Source: Buchnera aphidicola (Macrosiphum euphorbiae)
GTDB lineage: Bacteria > Pseudomonadota > Gammaproteobacteria > Enterobacterales > Enterobacteriaceae
DNA length: 64,000 bases
Reading direction: 5' to 3'
Assembly (NCBI RefSeq): GCF_005237295.1
Contig: NZ_CP033006.1
Span: forward strand, 558,001-622,000
Numbering within the stretch: position 1 is the first letter of the stretch; each line of letters begins with the position of its first letter. A model generated the notes under the pieces. It was not told the DNA's origin. It did not search any database and was given only the letters and a program-made list of their open reading frames with translations. A program made the translations under genes and the position numbers. Below are positions 56,682 through 64,000 of this stretch, one piece after another.

Positions 56682-56708
56682 TTGAAAAATATATTTTATA
56701 TATATAAA
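56682..56708 (+). promoter_or_regulatory. Candidate tRNA-Gly promoter
   Basis: TTGAAA (56682-56687) and TATAAA (56703-56708), 15 nt apart, lie about 45 nt before the tRNA. The spacing is short and the surrounding DNA is A/T rich, so this is only plausible. Confidence 0.35.
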
Positions 56709-56751
56709 ATACATATTTAAAACTATTTAATCTTTATATATTTATATTATT

Positions 56752-56827
56752 GCGGGAATAGCTCAGTTGGTAGAGCACAACCTTGCCAAGGTTGGGGTCA
56801 CGAGTTCAAGTCTCGTTTCCCGCTCCA
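56752..56827 (+). tRNA. tRNA-Gly (anticodon GCC)
   Basis: The acceptor stem is GCGGGAA/TTCCCGC. The anticodon arm CAACC-TTGCCAA-GGTTG carries GCC, and the T-arm is CGAG-TTCAAGT-CTCG. Discriminator T is followed by an encoded CCA (56825-56827), unlike the other three tRNA genes in the window. It is in the same place relative to orn as the E. coli glyVXY cluster, reduced to one copy. Confidence 0.97.
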
Positions 56828-57003
56828 ATAAGATTATTTGTAATAACTGCATGATTACTCTATAATTTCAGTACAACTGTATTATTAACATGATAAAAAT
56901 TGTTAATACGATAAAAAATATTTATTCTAAAATTCAAAATATTGTTTTTCAATTCAATAAAAAAACAATAATTATATATAAAAATAACAATTTAAGGAAA
57001 TTT

Positions 57004-57937
57004 ATGTTTTTTTCTTATAAATGGATGATATTTTTTATTTTTTTACTCACATTCCAAATCGAAGCCAGCAATAAAACAAATGTTTTATCTATAAAAGATA
57101 GTCCAAAAAAACAAAAAATTTTTTTTTAACAAAATGTATTTAGTAAAAAACAAGAAAAATAAAAATTTTAAAAAAATTAATTATTACGCTATAAATAAAT
57201 TCTACAAAAATTATAAAAAAAATAATTTAAATGCTTTAAAAACAGTTACTATAGTAATAGATGCAGGACACGGTGGATACGATCCTGGAGCAATTGGAAT
57301 TCAAGGATTACAAGAAAAAAAAGTAAACATTGAAATAGCACTTCGACTTAAAAATTTACTAAATCACGATAGCATGTTCTACGCAATCCTAACTCGTAAT
57401 AATGATTCTTATCTTTCATTAACAAAAAGAAAACAGTTTCTCAAAAACAATCACGTAAATTTATTAATATCTATTCACGCTGACTCTTCTAAAAAACAAT
57501 ATGTATCAGGAGCATCCGTTTGGATGCTATCAAAAACTAGAATGAATCGTGAAATCGATAATTATTTAAAAAAAACACCGGCAATACTTTTTTCTAAAAA
57601 AATTGAAAATATATTTAACGAAAATAAATATGATTTTTTTTTAAAAAAAACTATTCTAGATTTGCAATTTAATAATTTTCAAAAAATAGAATTAGATATA
57701 TCTAAAAAAATATTAGAACAACTTAAAAAAAATACAAAGTTAAATAAAACATATCCAAATTATGCTAGTTTAAGCATATTAAGTTCTATTAACACACCTT
57801 CAATATTAATAGAAACTGGTTTTATTACAAATTTTTTAGAAGAAAAAAAATTGAGAACTGCTGATCACCAAAATAAAATTGCTAATTCTATTTATTTAGG
57901 TCTTAAGAATTATTTCAATCATTCATCTAATTTTTAA
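57004..57937 (+). pseudogene. amiB: N-acetylmuramoyl-L-alanine amidase AmiB, frameshifted in a T9 tract
   Basis: AmiB splits septal peptidoglycan during daughter-cell separation. An N-terminal part with AAGGA and ATG at 57004 encodes a signal peptide (MFFSYKWMIFFIFLLTFQIE) and a linker, then stops at 57129 after a T9 run. The amidase domain is in another frame from 57134 and is complete: DAGHGGYDPGAIG, EKKVNIEIALRL, LISIHADSS and ILIETGFITN carry the zinc ligands and catalytic Glu. Removing one T gives one protein of 310 residues. The AMIN domain of E. coli (445 residues) is absent. It is either broken or rescued by slippage. Confidence 0.88.
57119..57127 (+). other. T9 homopolymer splitting amiB
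   Basis: Nine T follow six A inside amiB. With nine T the upstream frame ends at the TAA at 57127-57129. With eight T it enters the amidase frame without a stop. Confidence 0.85.
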
Positions 57938-57975
57938 GAAAATAAATATATTTTAAAATAGTAATTTTGTTATCG

Positions 57976-58010
57976 TTAAGCATCTAAATATGCAATTTTC
58001 AGATGCTTAA
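57976..58010. terminator. Bidirectional terminator between amiB and rpmE
   Basis: A perfect 10-bp stem (TTAAGCATCT at 57976-57985, AGATGCTTAA at 58001-58010) has a 15-nt loop. It lies between convergent amiB and rpmE, 38 nt from each stop. Confidence 0.65.
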
Positions 58011-58047
58011 ATTTTAAAAATATTAATTATAAAAAGAAAAAATAATT

Positions 58048-58266
58048 TTAATTTAATTCTTTCTTAATAAATTTAAAACGCTTTTTAAATCTTTCAACAC
58101 GGCCTCCAGTATCAATAACTCTTTGTTTTCCCGTATAGAATGGATGACATTTTGCACATATATCTAAATTTAGATTATGATTAATAGTAGAATAAACTTC
58201 AATTATGTTTCCACAAGAACAGGTAGCTGTTATTTTAGAATAACAAGGATGGATTTTTTTTTTCAT
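58048..58266 (-). CDS. rpmE: 50S ribosomal protein L31
   Basis: L31 bridges the two subunits. It is 72 residues (E. coli 70), starting [20 protein letters not shown]. It is the zinc-binding form, with cysteines in TCSCGN and [13 protein letters not shown]. In E. coli rpmE lies in the priA-cytR-ftsN-hslVU neighbourhood; here priA and cytR are gone and ftsN-hslV-hslU follow. Confidence 0.97.
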   Translation of the reverse strand: MKKKIHPCYSKITATCSCGNIIEVYSTINHNLNLDICAKCHPFYTGKQRVIDTGGRVERFKKRFKFIKKELN

Positions 58267-58379
58267 CTAAAACATTCCTGAATTAATTTTGAATATCTAT
58301 ATTTATTATACGAGTATTAATATATTAATACTAAAAAATTATCAATTTTTATTTATAAAAGATAACATTAAAAAAATAT

Positions 58380-58631
58380 ATGTATGATAATAAAAGAAAA
58401 ATCAATTCTGTGTATTTTAATAAAAAAAAAAATAAAAACAAAAAATTAAATTCATATATTTATTTAACTCTAATATCTATATTCATTTTTTTTATTTGTT
58501 TAAATGTAAATTTAAAAAAATTTTCCGAAACCAAAAGTAAAAATATCATAAAAAATATTGAAAATAATAATATATTACCACCTAAACCAAAAGAAAAATG
58601 GGAATATATTCACAAACTAGAAAATTTGTAA
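58380..58631 (+). CDS. ftsN: Miniature cell-division protein FtsN (anchor plus E segment only)
   Basis: FtsN triggers septal wall synthesis. E. coli FtsN has 319 residues; this one has 83. It has a basic cytoplasmic N-terminus (1-24), one membrane segment (about 25-45), and an end matching the essential periplasmic E segment: LPPKPKEKWEYIHKLE against E. coli LPPKPEERWRYIKELE, with Trp74, Tyr76 and Leu80 conserved. The Gln-rich linker and the SPOR domain are absent. The position before hslVU is that of E. coli ftsN. No strong ribosome-binding site is seen. Confidence 0.85.
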   Translation: MYDNKRKINSVYFNKKKNKNKKLNSYIYLTLISIFIFFICLNVNLKKFSETKSKNIIKNIENNNILPPKPKEKWEYIHKLENL

Positions 58632-58670
58632 AATACATATCTTTTAAAAATTAATTAAATTGAACTATTA

Positions 58671-58720
58671 TAGTTTTACATAATTAAATAAAATTTAGTT
58701 TTACATAATTAAATAAAATT
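58671..58720. repeat. Perfect tandem repeat, 2 x 25 bp
   Basis: The unit starts TAGTTTTACATAATTAAATA and ends AAATT. The copies at 58671-58695 and 58696-58720 are identical. It lies in the gap between mini-ftsN and hslV and looks like a recent duplication by slippage. Confidence 0.9.
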
Positions 58721-58880
58721 ATTTCAAAAAGTATTTTAGAAGAATATTTTAAAAAAATAATATAACTGAAAATCATATGCTATTTAAAAAAAGTAGCTAA
58801 TTACATCTTATATATAAAATATTTTTATATTAATAAACAAGTATAAGAAATAAAAATATTATTTTGAAGAGGTTTTTCTT

Positions 58881-59411
58881 GTGACCACAATATTAAGCGT
58901 AAGATTAAAAAATAAAGTAGTAATTGGAGGTGATGGACAAGCAACTTTAGGCAATACAATCATGAAAAGCAATGTAAAAAAAATTAGATCGTTATATCAT
59001 GAAAAAGTAATTGCTGGTTTTGCAGGGGGAACTGCAGATGCATTTACACTATTTGAAATGTTTGAAAAAAAACTAGCTATGTACCAAGGTCAATTACAAC
59101 GTTCTGCTATTGAATTAGCAAAAGATTGGCGATCAGATAGAATGTTACGAAAACTTGAAGCTTTATTAGCAGTTGCTGATAAAGAAACTTCATTAATAAT
59201 TACAGGAAATGGAGATGTAATACAACCTGAAGATGATTTAATAGCTATAGGATCTGGTGGTTCTTATGCTCAATCTTCTGCTAGAGCATTAATAGATAAT
59301 ACTGATTTAGACGCGAATCAAATTGTAAAAAAATCATTAAATATTGCTGCTAATATTTGTATATATACAAATCACACTTTTACTATAAAAGAACTGTTTT
59401 CAGAAAAATAA
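58881..59411 (+). CDS. hslV: ATP-dependent protease subunit HslV
   Basis: HslV is the dodecameric threonine peptidase of the HslVU (ClpQY) protease. It is 176 residues, as in E. coli. It starts with GTG at 58881; after Met removal the catalytic Thr is exposed in [27 protein letters not shown] precedes the start. [14 protein letters not shown] is conserved. hslU begins 11 nt after its stop. Confidence 0.98.
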   Translation: MTTILSVRLKNKVVIGGDGQATLGNTIMKSNVKKIRSLYHEKVIAGFAGGTADAFTLFEMFEKKLAMYQGQLQRSAIELAKDWRSDRMLRKLEALLAVADKETSLIITGNGDVIQPEDDLIAIGSGGSYAQSSARALIDNTDLDANQIVKKSLNIAANICIYTNHTFTIKELFSEK

Positions 59412-59422
59412 GGATTATCTCT

Positions 59423-60754
59423 ATGTCTGAAATGACTCCTCCTCAAATTGTTTCTGAACTTGATAAATTTATTATTGGTCAAGAAAAAGCAAAAAGAGCT
59501 GTGTCTATTGCATTAAGAAATCGTTGGCGCCGTATGCAGTTGAATAGTGAATTACGTCATGAAATAACACCTAAAAATATTTTAATGATTGGGCCTACAG
59601 GAGTAGGAAAAACAGAAATTGCAAGACGTTTAGCTAAATTAGCAAATTCTCCTTTTATTAAAGTAGAAGCAACTAAATTTACCGAAGTAGGATATGTTGG
59701 AAAAGAAGTAGATTCAATTATTCGCGATTTAACTGATGCTGCAATAAAAATGATTAGAATTAAAAACATCGAAAAAAACAAAATTCGAGTAGAAGAAATA
59801 GTAGAAGAGAAAATTTTAGATGTCCTCGTTCCTAGACCTAAAAAAAATTGGACAGAAAACGAAAAAAATGAAAGTCTTTCAAAAACAATTCAAATATTTC
59901 GAAAAAAATTACGAGAAGGTGTTTTAGATGATAAAGAAATAGAAATCAATGTATTAGCAACTACTATGGGTGTTGAAATAATGGCGCCTCCAGGAATGGA
60001 AGAGTTAACTAGTCAATTGCAATCTTTATTCCAAAATTTAGGAGGACACAAAAAAAACAGCAGACGTCTTAAAATTAAAGATGCCATTGTACTTTTAACA
60101 GAAGAAGAAGCAGCTAAACTAATTAATCAAGAAGAAATTAAAAAAGAAGCTATTAATGCAGTTGAACAACATGGAATAGTTTTTATTGATGAAATTGATA
60201 AAATATGTAAACGAGGTGATTCCTCCGGACCAGATATTTCTCGAGAAGGTGTGCAAAGAGATTTACTTCCATTAGTTGAAGGATGTACTGTATCTACTAA
60301 ACATGGGATGGTTAAGACAGATCATATTTTATTTATTGCATCTGGAGCATTTCAAACATCTACACCTTCTGATTTAATTCCTGAACTCCAAGGTCGTCTG
60401 CCAATTAAAGTTGAATTACAAGCACTTACTATTGATGATTTTGAAAAAATTTTAACTGAACCTAAAGCATCTATTACTGCACAATACAAAGCACTTATGG
60501 AAACAGAAGGTGTCTGTATCAATTTTACAAAAGAAGGAATACGTAATATTGCAGAAGCTGCTTGGAAGGTGAATGAATCTATGGAAAATATTGGAGCTCG
60601 TCGATTACATACTGTATTAGAAAAATTAATGGAAGATATATCTTTTAATGCTAGCGATAATAAAGGTAATACAATTGAAATCAATTCAAATTACGTAGGC
60701 GAAAATTTAGATCAATTAATATCTAATGAAGATCTTAGCCGTTTTATTTTATAG
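59423..60754 (+). CDS. hslU: HslU ATPase (unfoldase subunit)
   Basis: HslU is the AAA+ unfoldase that feeds HslV. The ATG at 59423 ([20 protein letters not shown]), with AAGGA upstream, gives 443 residues, exactly the E. coli length; the open frame extending into hslV is not used. Walker A is [11 protein letters not shown], the pore loop GYVGKEVD, Walker [11 protein letters not shown], and the I-domain lies between about residues 110 and 240. The C-terminal tail DLSRFIL docks on HslV. Confidence 0.98.
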   Translation: MSEMTPPQIVSELDKFIIGQEKAKRAVSIALRNRWRRMQLNSELRHEITPKNILMIGPTGVGKTEIARRLAKLANSPFIKVEATKFTEVGYVGKEVDSIIRDLTDAAIKMIRIKNIEKNKIRVEEIVEEKILDVLVPRPKKNWTENEKNESLSKTIQIFRKKLREGVLDDKEIEINVLATTMGVEIMAPPGMEELTSQLQSLFQNLGGHKKNSRRLKIKDAIVLLTEEEAAKLINQEEIKKEAINAVEQHGIVFIDEIDKICKRGDSSGPDISREGVQRDLLPLVEGCTVSTKHGMVKTDHILFIASGAFQTSTPSDLIPELQGRLPIKVELQALTIDDFEKILTEPKASITAQYKALMETEGVCINFTKEGIRNIAEAAWKVNESMENIGARRLHTVLEKLMEDISFNASDNKGNTIEINSNYVGENLDQLISNEDLSRFIL

Positions 60755-60865
60755 TTTTTGTTTAAAATATATATTGTTAAAATATGTATTAATTATTTTT
60801 TTTTATAAAATAAATAAATATTTTTTACATTATTAAAAATAAATTTAAATTAATTTAACAATTAC

Positions 60866-60893
60866 TATTGAAAAAAAAAAATAAAACCTTACT
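60866..60893 (+). promoter_or_regulatory. Candidate heat-shock (sigma32) promoter of ibpA with A11 spacer
   Basis: A -35-like TATTGAA (60866-60872) is followed by an A11 run (60871-60881) and a -10-like CCTTACT (60887-60893). TTGAA and CC are 14 nt apart, near the sigma32 norm. The poly(A) run sits in the spacer, so its length sets the spacing. The leader ends with AGGAG-TTTGCT before the ATG. Confidence 0.6.
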
Positions 60894-60949
60894 ATAAAAT
60901 AAAACATTTATTGATTTTTTAATCAGAAAATATTTAAGAGGAGTTTGCT

Positions 60950-61432
60950 ATGTCTTATCGTTCTCTTTCATTTATTCCAAATTTCAATGATCATAATATT
61001 TTTTCAAACAGATTTAATCAAATCGATAAAATGTTTAGCACTTTAACAGGAGAGAAACCAATATCTGATACGCCAACATATAATTTATGTCAAATAAATG
61101 ACATTCAATATCAATTGACACTAAGTATTCCTGGATATAAAGAAGAAGAATTAGATATCTCTGTACACAACAATCAATTATCTATTCAAGGTAAAAAAGA
61201 AGATAACAAAAATCATAATAACCAGGAATGTAGTAAATGGTTACATAAAGGTATAATATTTAATAATTTTTCTTTAAATTTTAATTTAGATCATAAAATC
61301 AAAGTAAAAAAAGCAGAATTGTCTTTAGGTTTATTAAAATTAGACTTTGAATGTAATATTCCAGAAGAAGAAAAACCTAAAAAAATTTCAATTAATCTTC
61401 CTGAAGATACTAAAAAAATTGATAAAAAATAA
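60950..61432 (+). CDS. ibpA: Small heat shock protein IbpA
   Basis: IbpA is a holdase that keeps denatured proteins refoldable. It is 160 residues (E. coli 137). The N-terminus MSYRSLSFIPNFNDHNIFSN and the Hsp20/alpha-crystallin domain (about 45-140, with LSIPGYKEEELDISVHNNQL) are clear. The C-terminal IxI motif is ISI, followed by an extra lysine-rich tail absent from E. coli. It is a single copy standing alone, without ibpB. Confidence 0.95.
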   Translation: MSYRSLSFIPNFNDHNIFSNRFNQIDKMFSTLTGEKPISDTPTYNLCQINDIQYQLTLSIPGYKEEELDISVHNNQLSIQGKKEDNKNHNNQECSKWLHKGIIFNNFSLNFNLDHKIKVKKAELSLGLLKLDFECNIPEEEKPKKISINLPEDTKKIDKK

Positions 61433-61450
61433 AACTATAAAAAAGATAAA

Positions 61451-61485
61451 AATCACTGTACTTATTTTTATAAGTACAGCGATTT
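61451..61485 (+). terminator. Terminator of ibpA
   Basis: CTGTACTTAT (61456-61465) and ATAAGTACAG (61470-61479) form a perfect 10-bp stem with a TTTT loop, extended by AATC/GATT after one mismatch. It lies just after the ibpA stop. The trailing T-tract is short. Confidence 0.75.
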
Positions 61486-61510
61486 AATTATAAATTATTG
61501 AGAATAAATA

Positions 61511-62269
61511 ATGAATCCATGGATTAATGCAGATATTTTAACAGTAAAAAGATGGACTAAAAATTTATTCAGTCTTGTGTTAAATGCTTCTGTAGAACCT
61601 TTTTATGCAGGACAATTTACTAAATTAGCTTTACCTGATAGTGATTCTTTAAATCAAAATAAAATTCAAAGAGCATATTCATATGTTAATGCTCCTAGTG
61701 AAAAAAATTTAGAAATTTATATTGTTCGTGTAATAAATGGAAAACTAAGCAATCTATTATATAATCTTGAAAGCGGTGATCAAGTCTTTATTAAAAAAAA
61801 AGCGTGTGGTTTCTTTATTATAGATGAAGTACCAGATTGTGAAATATTATGGATGTTTGCTACTGGCACGGGCATAGGTCCCTATTGTTCAATTTTAAAA
61901 GAAGCTAAAAATATTGACAGATTTAATCGTATTGTCTTGATACATGCAGTTCGGTATCAAAATGAATTAACTTACTTGCCTCTTATGAAAGAACTATGTA
62001 AAAAATATAATGGAAAATTAAAGATTCAGACTATTACTAGTAGGGAAAAAAATCCAAATTCTTTAACAGGCAGAATACCTTTTTTATTAAAAAATAAAAT
62101 ACTAGAAAAACATATCGGTCTTTCAATCAACCCTGAAACTTCACATGTTATGTTGTGCGGAAACCCTTTAATGGTAAAAGATACCTTTTTATTCTTAAAA
62201 AATAATAGAAATATGGAAAAACATTTACGTCGAAAAAAAGGCAACATTACAGTAGAAAATTACTGGTAA
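61511..62269 (+). CDS. fpr: Ferredoxin/flavodoxin-NADP(+) reductase
   Basis: Fpr passes electrons from NADPH through FAD to ferredoxin or flavodoxin. It is 252 residues (E. coli 248). FAD-binding [15 protein letters not shown]-binding [31 protein letters not shown] and the C-terminal aromatic end ENYW are conserved. It supports Fe-S and radical SAM chemistry such as HemW. Confidence 0.97.
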   Translation: MNPWINADILTVKRWTKNLFSLVLNASVEPFYAGQFTKLALPDSDSLNQNKIQRAYSYVNAPSEKNLEIYIVRVINGKLSNLLYNLESGDQVFIKKKACGFFIIDEVPDCEILWMFATGTGIGPYCSILKEAKNIDRFNRIVLIHAVRYQNELTYLPLMKELCKKYNGKLKIQTITSREKNPNSLTGRIPFLLKNKILEKHIGLSINPETSHVMLCGNPLMVKDTFLFLKNNRNMEKHLRRKKGNITVENYW

Positions 62270-62285
62270 AATATTTTTTATAATC

Positions 62286-63263
62286 TTAACAACGATCTAG
62301 TGGAAAAGAGATAACTTCTTGAATGTTTTTTTTATTTAAAACCAACATAATTAATCGATCTAAACCTATTGCAACTCCTGAACAAGGAGGTAAACCATGA
62401 TATAAAGCATCTAAAAAACAATCATCTATTTTTTGTGTTGGAAGGTTCATAGAAAAACGTTCTTTATTATCTTTGATAAAACGTTTTTTTTGTTCATTAG
62501 CATCTGTAAGTTCATAAAAACCATTTCCTAATTCTATTCCTTTAAAAAAAATCTCAAATCTATCTGATATACGAGAATCTTGTGAATTAATAGCCGCAAG
62601 AGATGCTTGTTTTGCAGGAAAATGATAAACAAAAATAGGTCTGTCTTTTCCTATATTAGGTTCTATTTTTAATGTAAATAATAATTGTATAAATTTATTT
62701 AAATCGTTTTCAAAACGAGTTAAATAATCTAATTTCAATTTTTTAGATATTTGATGTAACTCTAATAAATTTGTAGATAATGGATCTATTTTAAAAAAAT
62801 CTATAAATAGATTTTGATAAGAAATTTTATCTGATTGATTGTAATTTAATATCTGTTGAAGGAATTTATCTATTTCTTCAATAAATTTCTGCATAGAATA
62901 AAACGGTTGATACCATTCTAATATAGTAAATTCCGGATTATGATATCGACCTGATTCTTCATTTCGAAAACTATGACAAATCTGATATATAGGTCCACTT
63001 TCTGATGCTAATAAACGTTTCATATGATATTCTGGACTAGTTGTCAACCATAGTTTTAATTTATCATTAACATTATTTAATGAAAAATAATTAGTTTCAA
63101 ATGATGATAAATGTATATCAGTAACTGTTGAACGTGATAAAATTGGTGTTTCTACTTCAAGAATATTTTTTTGGTAAAAAAATAAACGAATATCAGAAAT
63201 AATTTTCGATCTTTTGATTAAACTTTTAATAGAAGCACTAGGTTTCCAGACTATTTTTTTCAT
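62286..63263 (-). CDS. epmA: Elongation factor P (R)-beta-lysyltransferase EpmA
   Basis: EpmA (GenX, PoxA, YjeA) is a truncated class II lysyl-tRNA synthetase paralogue that attaches beta-lysine to EF-P. It is 325 residues, as in E. coli, and lacks the N-terminal anticodon-binding domain. Class II motifs are visible: ETPILSRSTVTDIHLSSF (motif 1 region), SFRNEESGRYHNPEFTILEW (motif 2) and GVAIGLDRLIML (motif 3). Its function needs EF-P and EpmB, both outside the window. Confidence 0.96.
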   Translation of the reverse strand: MKKIVWKPSASIKSLIKRSKIISDIRLFFYQKNILEVETPILSRSTVTDIHLSSFETNYFSLNNVNDKLKLWLTTSPEYHMKRLLASESGPIYQICHSFRNEESGRYHNPEFTILEWYQPFYSMQKFIEEIDKFLQQILNYNQSDKISYQNLFIDFFKIDPLSTNLLELHQISKKLKLDYLTRFENDLNKFIQLLFTLKIEPNIGKDRPIFVYHFPAKQASLAAINSQDSRISDRFEIFFKGIELGNGFYELTDANEQKKRFIKDNKERFSMNLPTQKIDDCFLDALYHGLPPCSGVAIGLDRLIMLVLNKKNIQEVISFPLDRC

Positions 63264-63329
63264 CTTAATTTTCTTTAAAAATTTATTAAGGTCAAGAAAA
63301 GTTGTTTAAAAATAAAAAAAAATAAAAAT

Positions 63330-63827
63330 ATGAATAAAACTGCAATATATCCAGGTACTTTTGATCCAATTACATATGGACATTTAGATATTATAACACG
63401 TGCAACAAAAATATTTGATAGTATAACTATTGCAATTTCTAATAATGTTGAAAAAAAACCGATTTTTAATTTAAAAGAACGAATAGAATTAACTAGAATA
63501 GTCACAATTCATTTAAAAAATGTAAAAAAAATACTTGGATTTAATGATTTGCTTGCTAATTTAGCAAAAAAAGAAAAGGCTAATATTTTAATTAGAGGAG
63601 TTAGAACAATATTTGATTTTGACTATGAAATAAAATTAGCTGCTATAAATAAACAGATTTATCCAGATTTAGATAGTATTTTTTTACTTTCTTCTAAAGA
63701 AGTTTCTTTTATATCTTCATCTTTCGTTAAAGAAATTGCAAAATATAAAGGTAATATAAAACCTTATCTTCCTAAAGAAGTCCATTCTGCATTATTAAGA
63801 AAACTCAATAATAATTCTATAAAATGA
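63330..63827 (+). CDS. coaD: Phosphopantetheine adenylyltransferase
   Basis: CoaD makes dephospho-CoA from 4'-phosphopantetheine and ATP. It is 165 residues (E. coli 159). The nucleotidyltransferase motif is YPGTFDPITYGHLDI (residues 7-21). ANILIRGVRTIFDFDYE and the ISSSFVKEIA segment are conserved. It is divergent from epmA. It may act on pantothenate-derived precursors supplied by or for the host; that is inference. Confidence 0.97.
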   Translation: MNKTAIYPGTFDPITYGHLDIITRATKIFDSITIAISNNVEKKPIFNLKERIELTRIVTIHLKNVKKILGFNDLLANLAKKEKANILIRGVRTIFDFDYEIKLAAINKQIYPDLDSIFLLSSKEVSFISSSFVKEIAKYKGNIKPYLPKEVHSALLRKLNNNSIK

Positions 63828-63841
63828 AAGTATTTTTTTTA

Positions 63842-63872
63842 ATTAGTAGGGTATATAGTCTACCCTACTAAT
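63842..63872. terminator. Strong hairpin between coaD and the right-edge gene
   Basis: A perfect 12-bp stem (ATTAGTAGGGTA at 63842-63853, TACCCTACTAAT at 63861-63872) has a 7-nt loop. It lies between convergent genes. No T-tract follows on either strand, so termination may be inefficient or the stem may protect 3' ends. Confidence 0.65.
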
Positions 63873-63893
63873 AAATTAAAAGTTTAAAAATAT

Positions 63894-64000
63894 TTATTTT
63901 ACAAAATGCGAATATTTCATTATCGGTGAATTATTTGGAGGAAAAATTATAGTTGCACGTATTCCAAAAGATCTATATTTTTGAACATAATTATTATCAT
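63894..64000 (-). CDS. C-terminal end of an unidentified gene (5' part outside window)
   Basis: An open frame enters from the right edge on the minus strand and ends with TAA at 63894. The visible 34 residues include YVQKYRSFGIRATIIFP and end MKYSHFVK. I do not recognise the family. The frame is convergent with coaD and the hairpin at 63842-63872 lies just past its stop, which supports a real gene end. No function is proposed. Confidence 0.45.
   Translation of the reverse strand, partial: DNNYVQKYRSFGIRATIIFPPNNSPIMKYSHFVK

Noticed and set aside
56890-57003. Upstream in-frame start for amiB (or a tsaE remnant)
   Set aside because: An ATG at 56890 is in frame with the signal peptide part, but the 38 extra residues would put the signal sequence far from the N-terminus, and the ATG at 57004 has a good Shine-Dalgarno. 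The residues do not resemble TsaE.
59357-59422. N-terminal extension of HslU inside hslV
   Set aside because: The frame is open but the ATG at 59423 has a Shine-Dalgarno and gives the 443-residue family length.

Overview
The window is very AT-rich, reduced gammaproteobacterial chromosome. Almost every gene has a close E. coli counterpart, gene order is collapsed from the Enterobacterales order, intergenic spacers are nearly pure A/T, and there are no mobile elements, phage genes, toxin systems or CRISPR arrays. With the retained mtlA/mtlD, ansA, deoB/deoD, amiB, ibpA and flanking losses, this fits an obligate aphid endosymbiont, Buchnera aphidicola. That assignment is by recognition, not by a database search, and I do not name the strain. 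Layout: positions 1-10468 (minus strand) hold the start of the spc operon (rplX partial, rplN), the whole S10 operon (rpsQ back to rpsJ) and the str operon (tuf, fusA, rpsG, rpsL). Then come tusBCD (tRNA 2-thiouridine relay), fkpA, argD, tsgA, trpS, rpe, a decayed dam, aroB, aroK and tRNA-Ser. Positions 20.8-30 kb carry deoD, deoB, prfC, ansA, nfuA, a decayed bioH, ssb and dnaB. Positions 30-40 kb carry gshB, ruvX, a frameshifted yggS, hemW, trmB, mutY, yggX, murI, sbcB, tmaR, tRNA-Asn, tRNA-Ile2, pyrE, dut and cysQ. Positions 40-51 kb carry rplI, rpsR, rpsF, rnr, purA, hflC, hflK, miaA and mutL. Positions 51-64 kb carry mtlD, mtlA, pgi, orn, tRNA-Gly, a frameshifted amiB, rpmE, a miniature ftsN, hslV, hslU, ibpA, fpr, epmA, coaD and a gene end I could not identify. 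Functionally the genes cover translation (ribosomal proteins, EF-Tu, EF-G, RF3, tRNA and EF-P modification), DNA replication and repair (dnaB, ssb, mutL, mutY, sbcB), shikimate and arginine steps that serve amino-acid provisioning, mannitol import feeding glycolysis (mtlA, mtlD, pgi), nucleotide metabolism, Fe-S and glutathione supply, and protein quality control (hslVU, ibpA, hflKC, fkpA). The most interesting signals are in the erosion. Two clear pseudogenes lie in gaps (dam at 17497-18313, bioH at about 26564-27200) and can be read residue by residue despite stops. Two otherwise intact genes (yggS, amiB) are each broken by one base in a homopolymer, where polymerase slippage could restore the frame. 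FtsN is reduced to its membrane anchor plus the short essential E segment. The ibpA heat-shock promoter contains an A11 run of the kind known to control heat tolerance in pea-aphid Buchnera.
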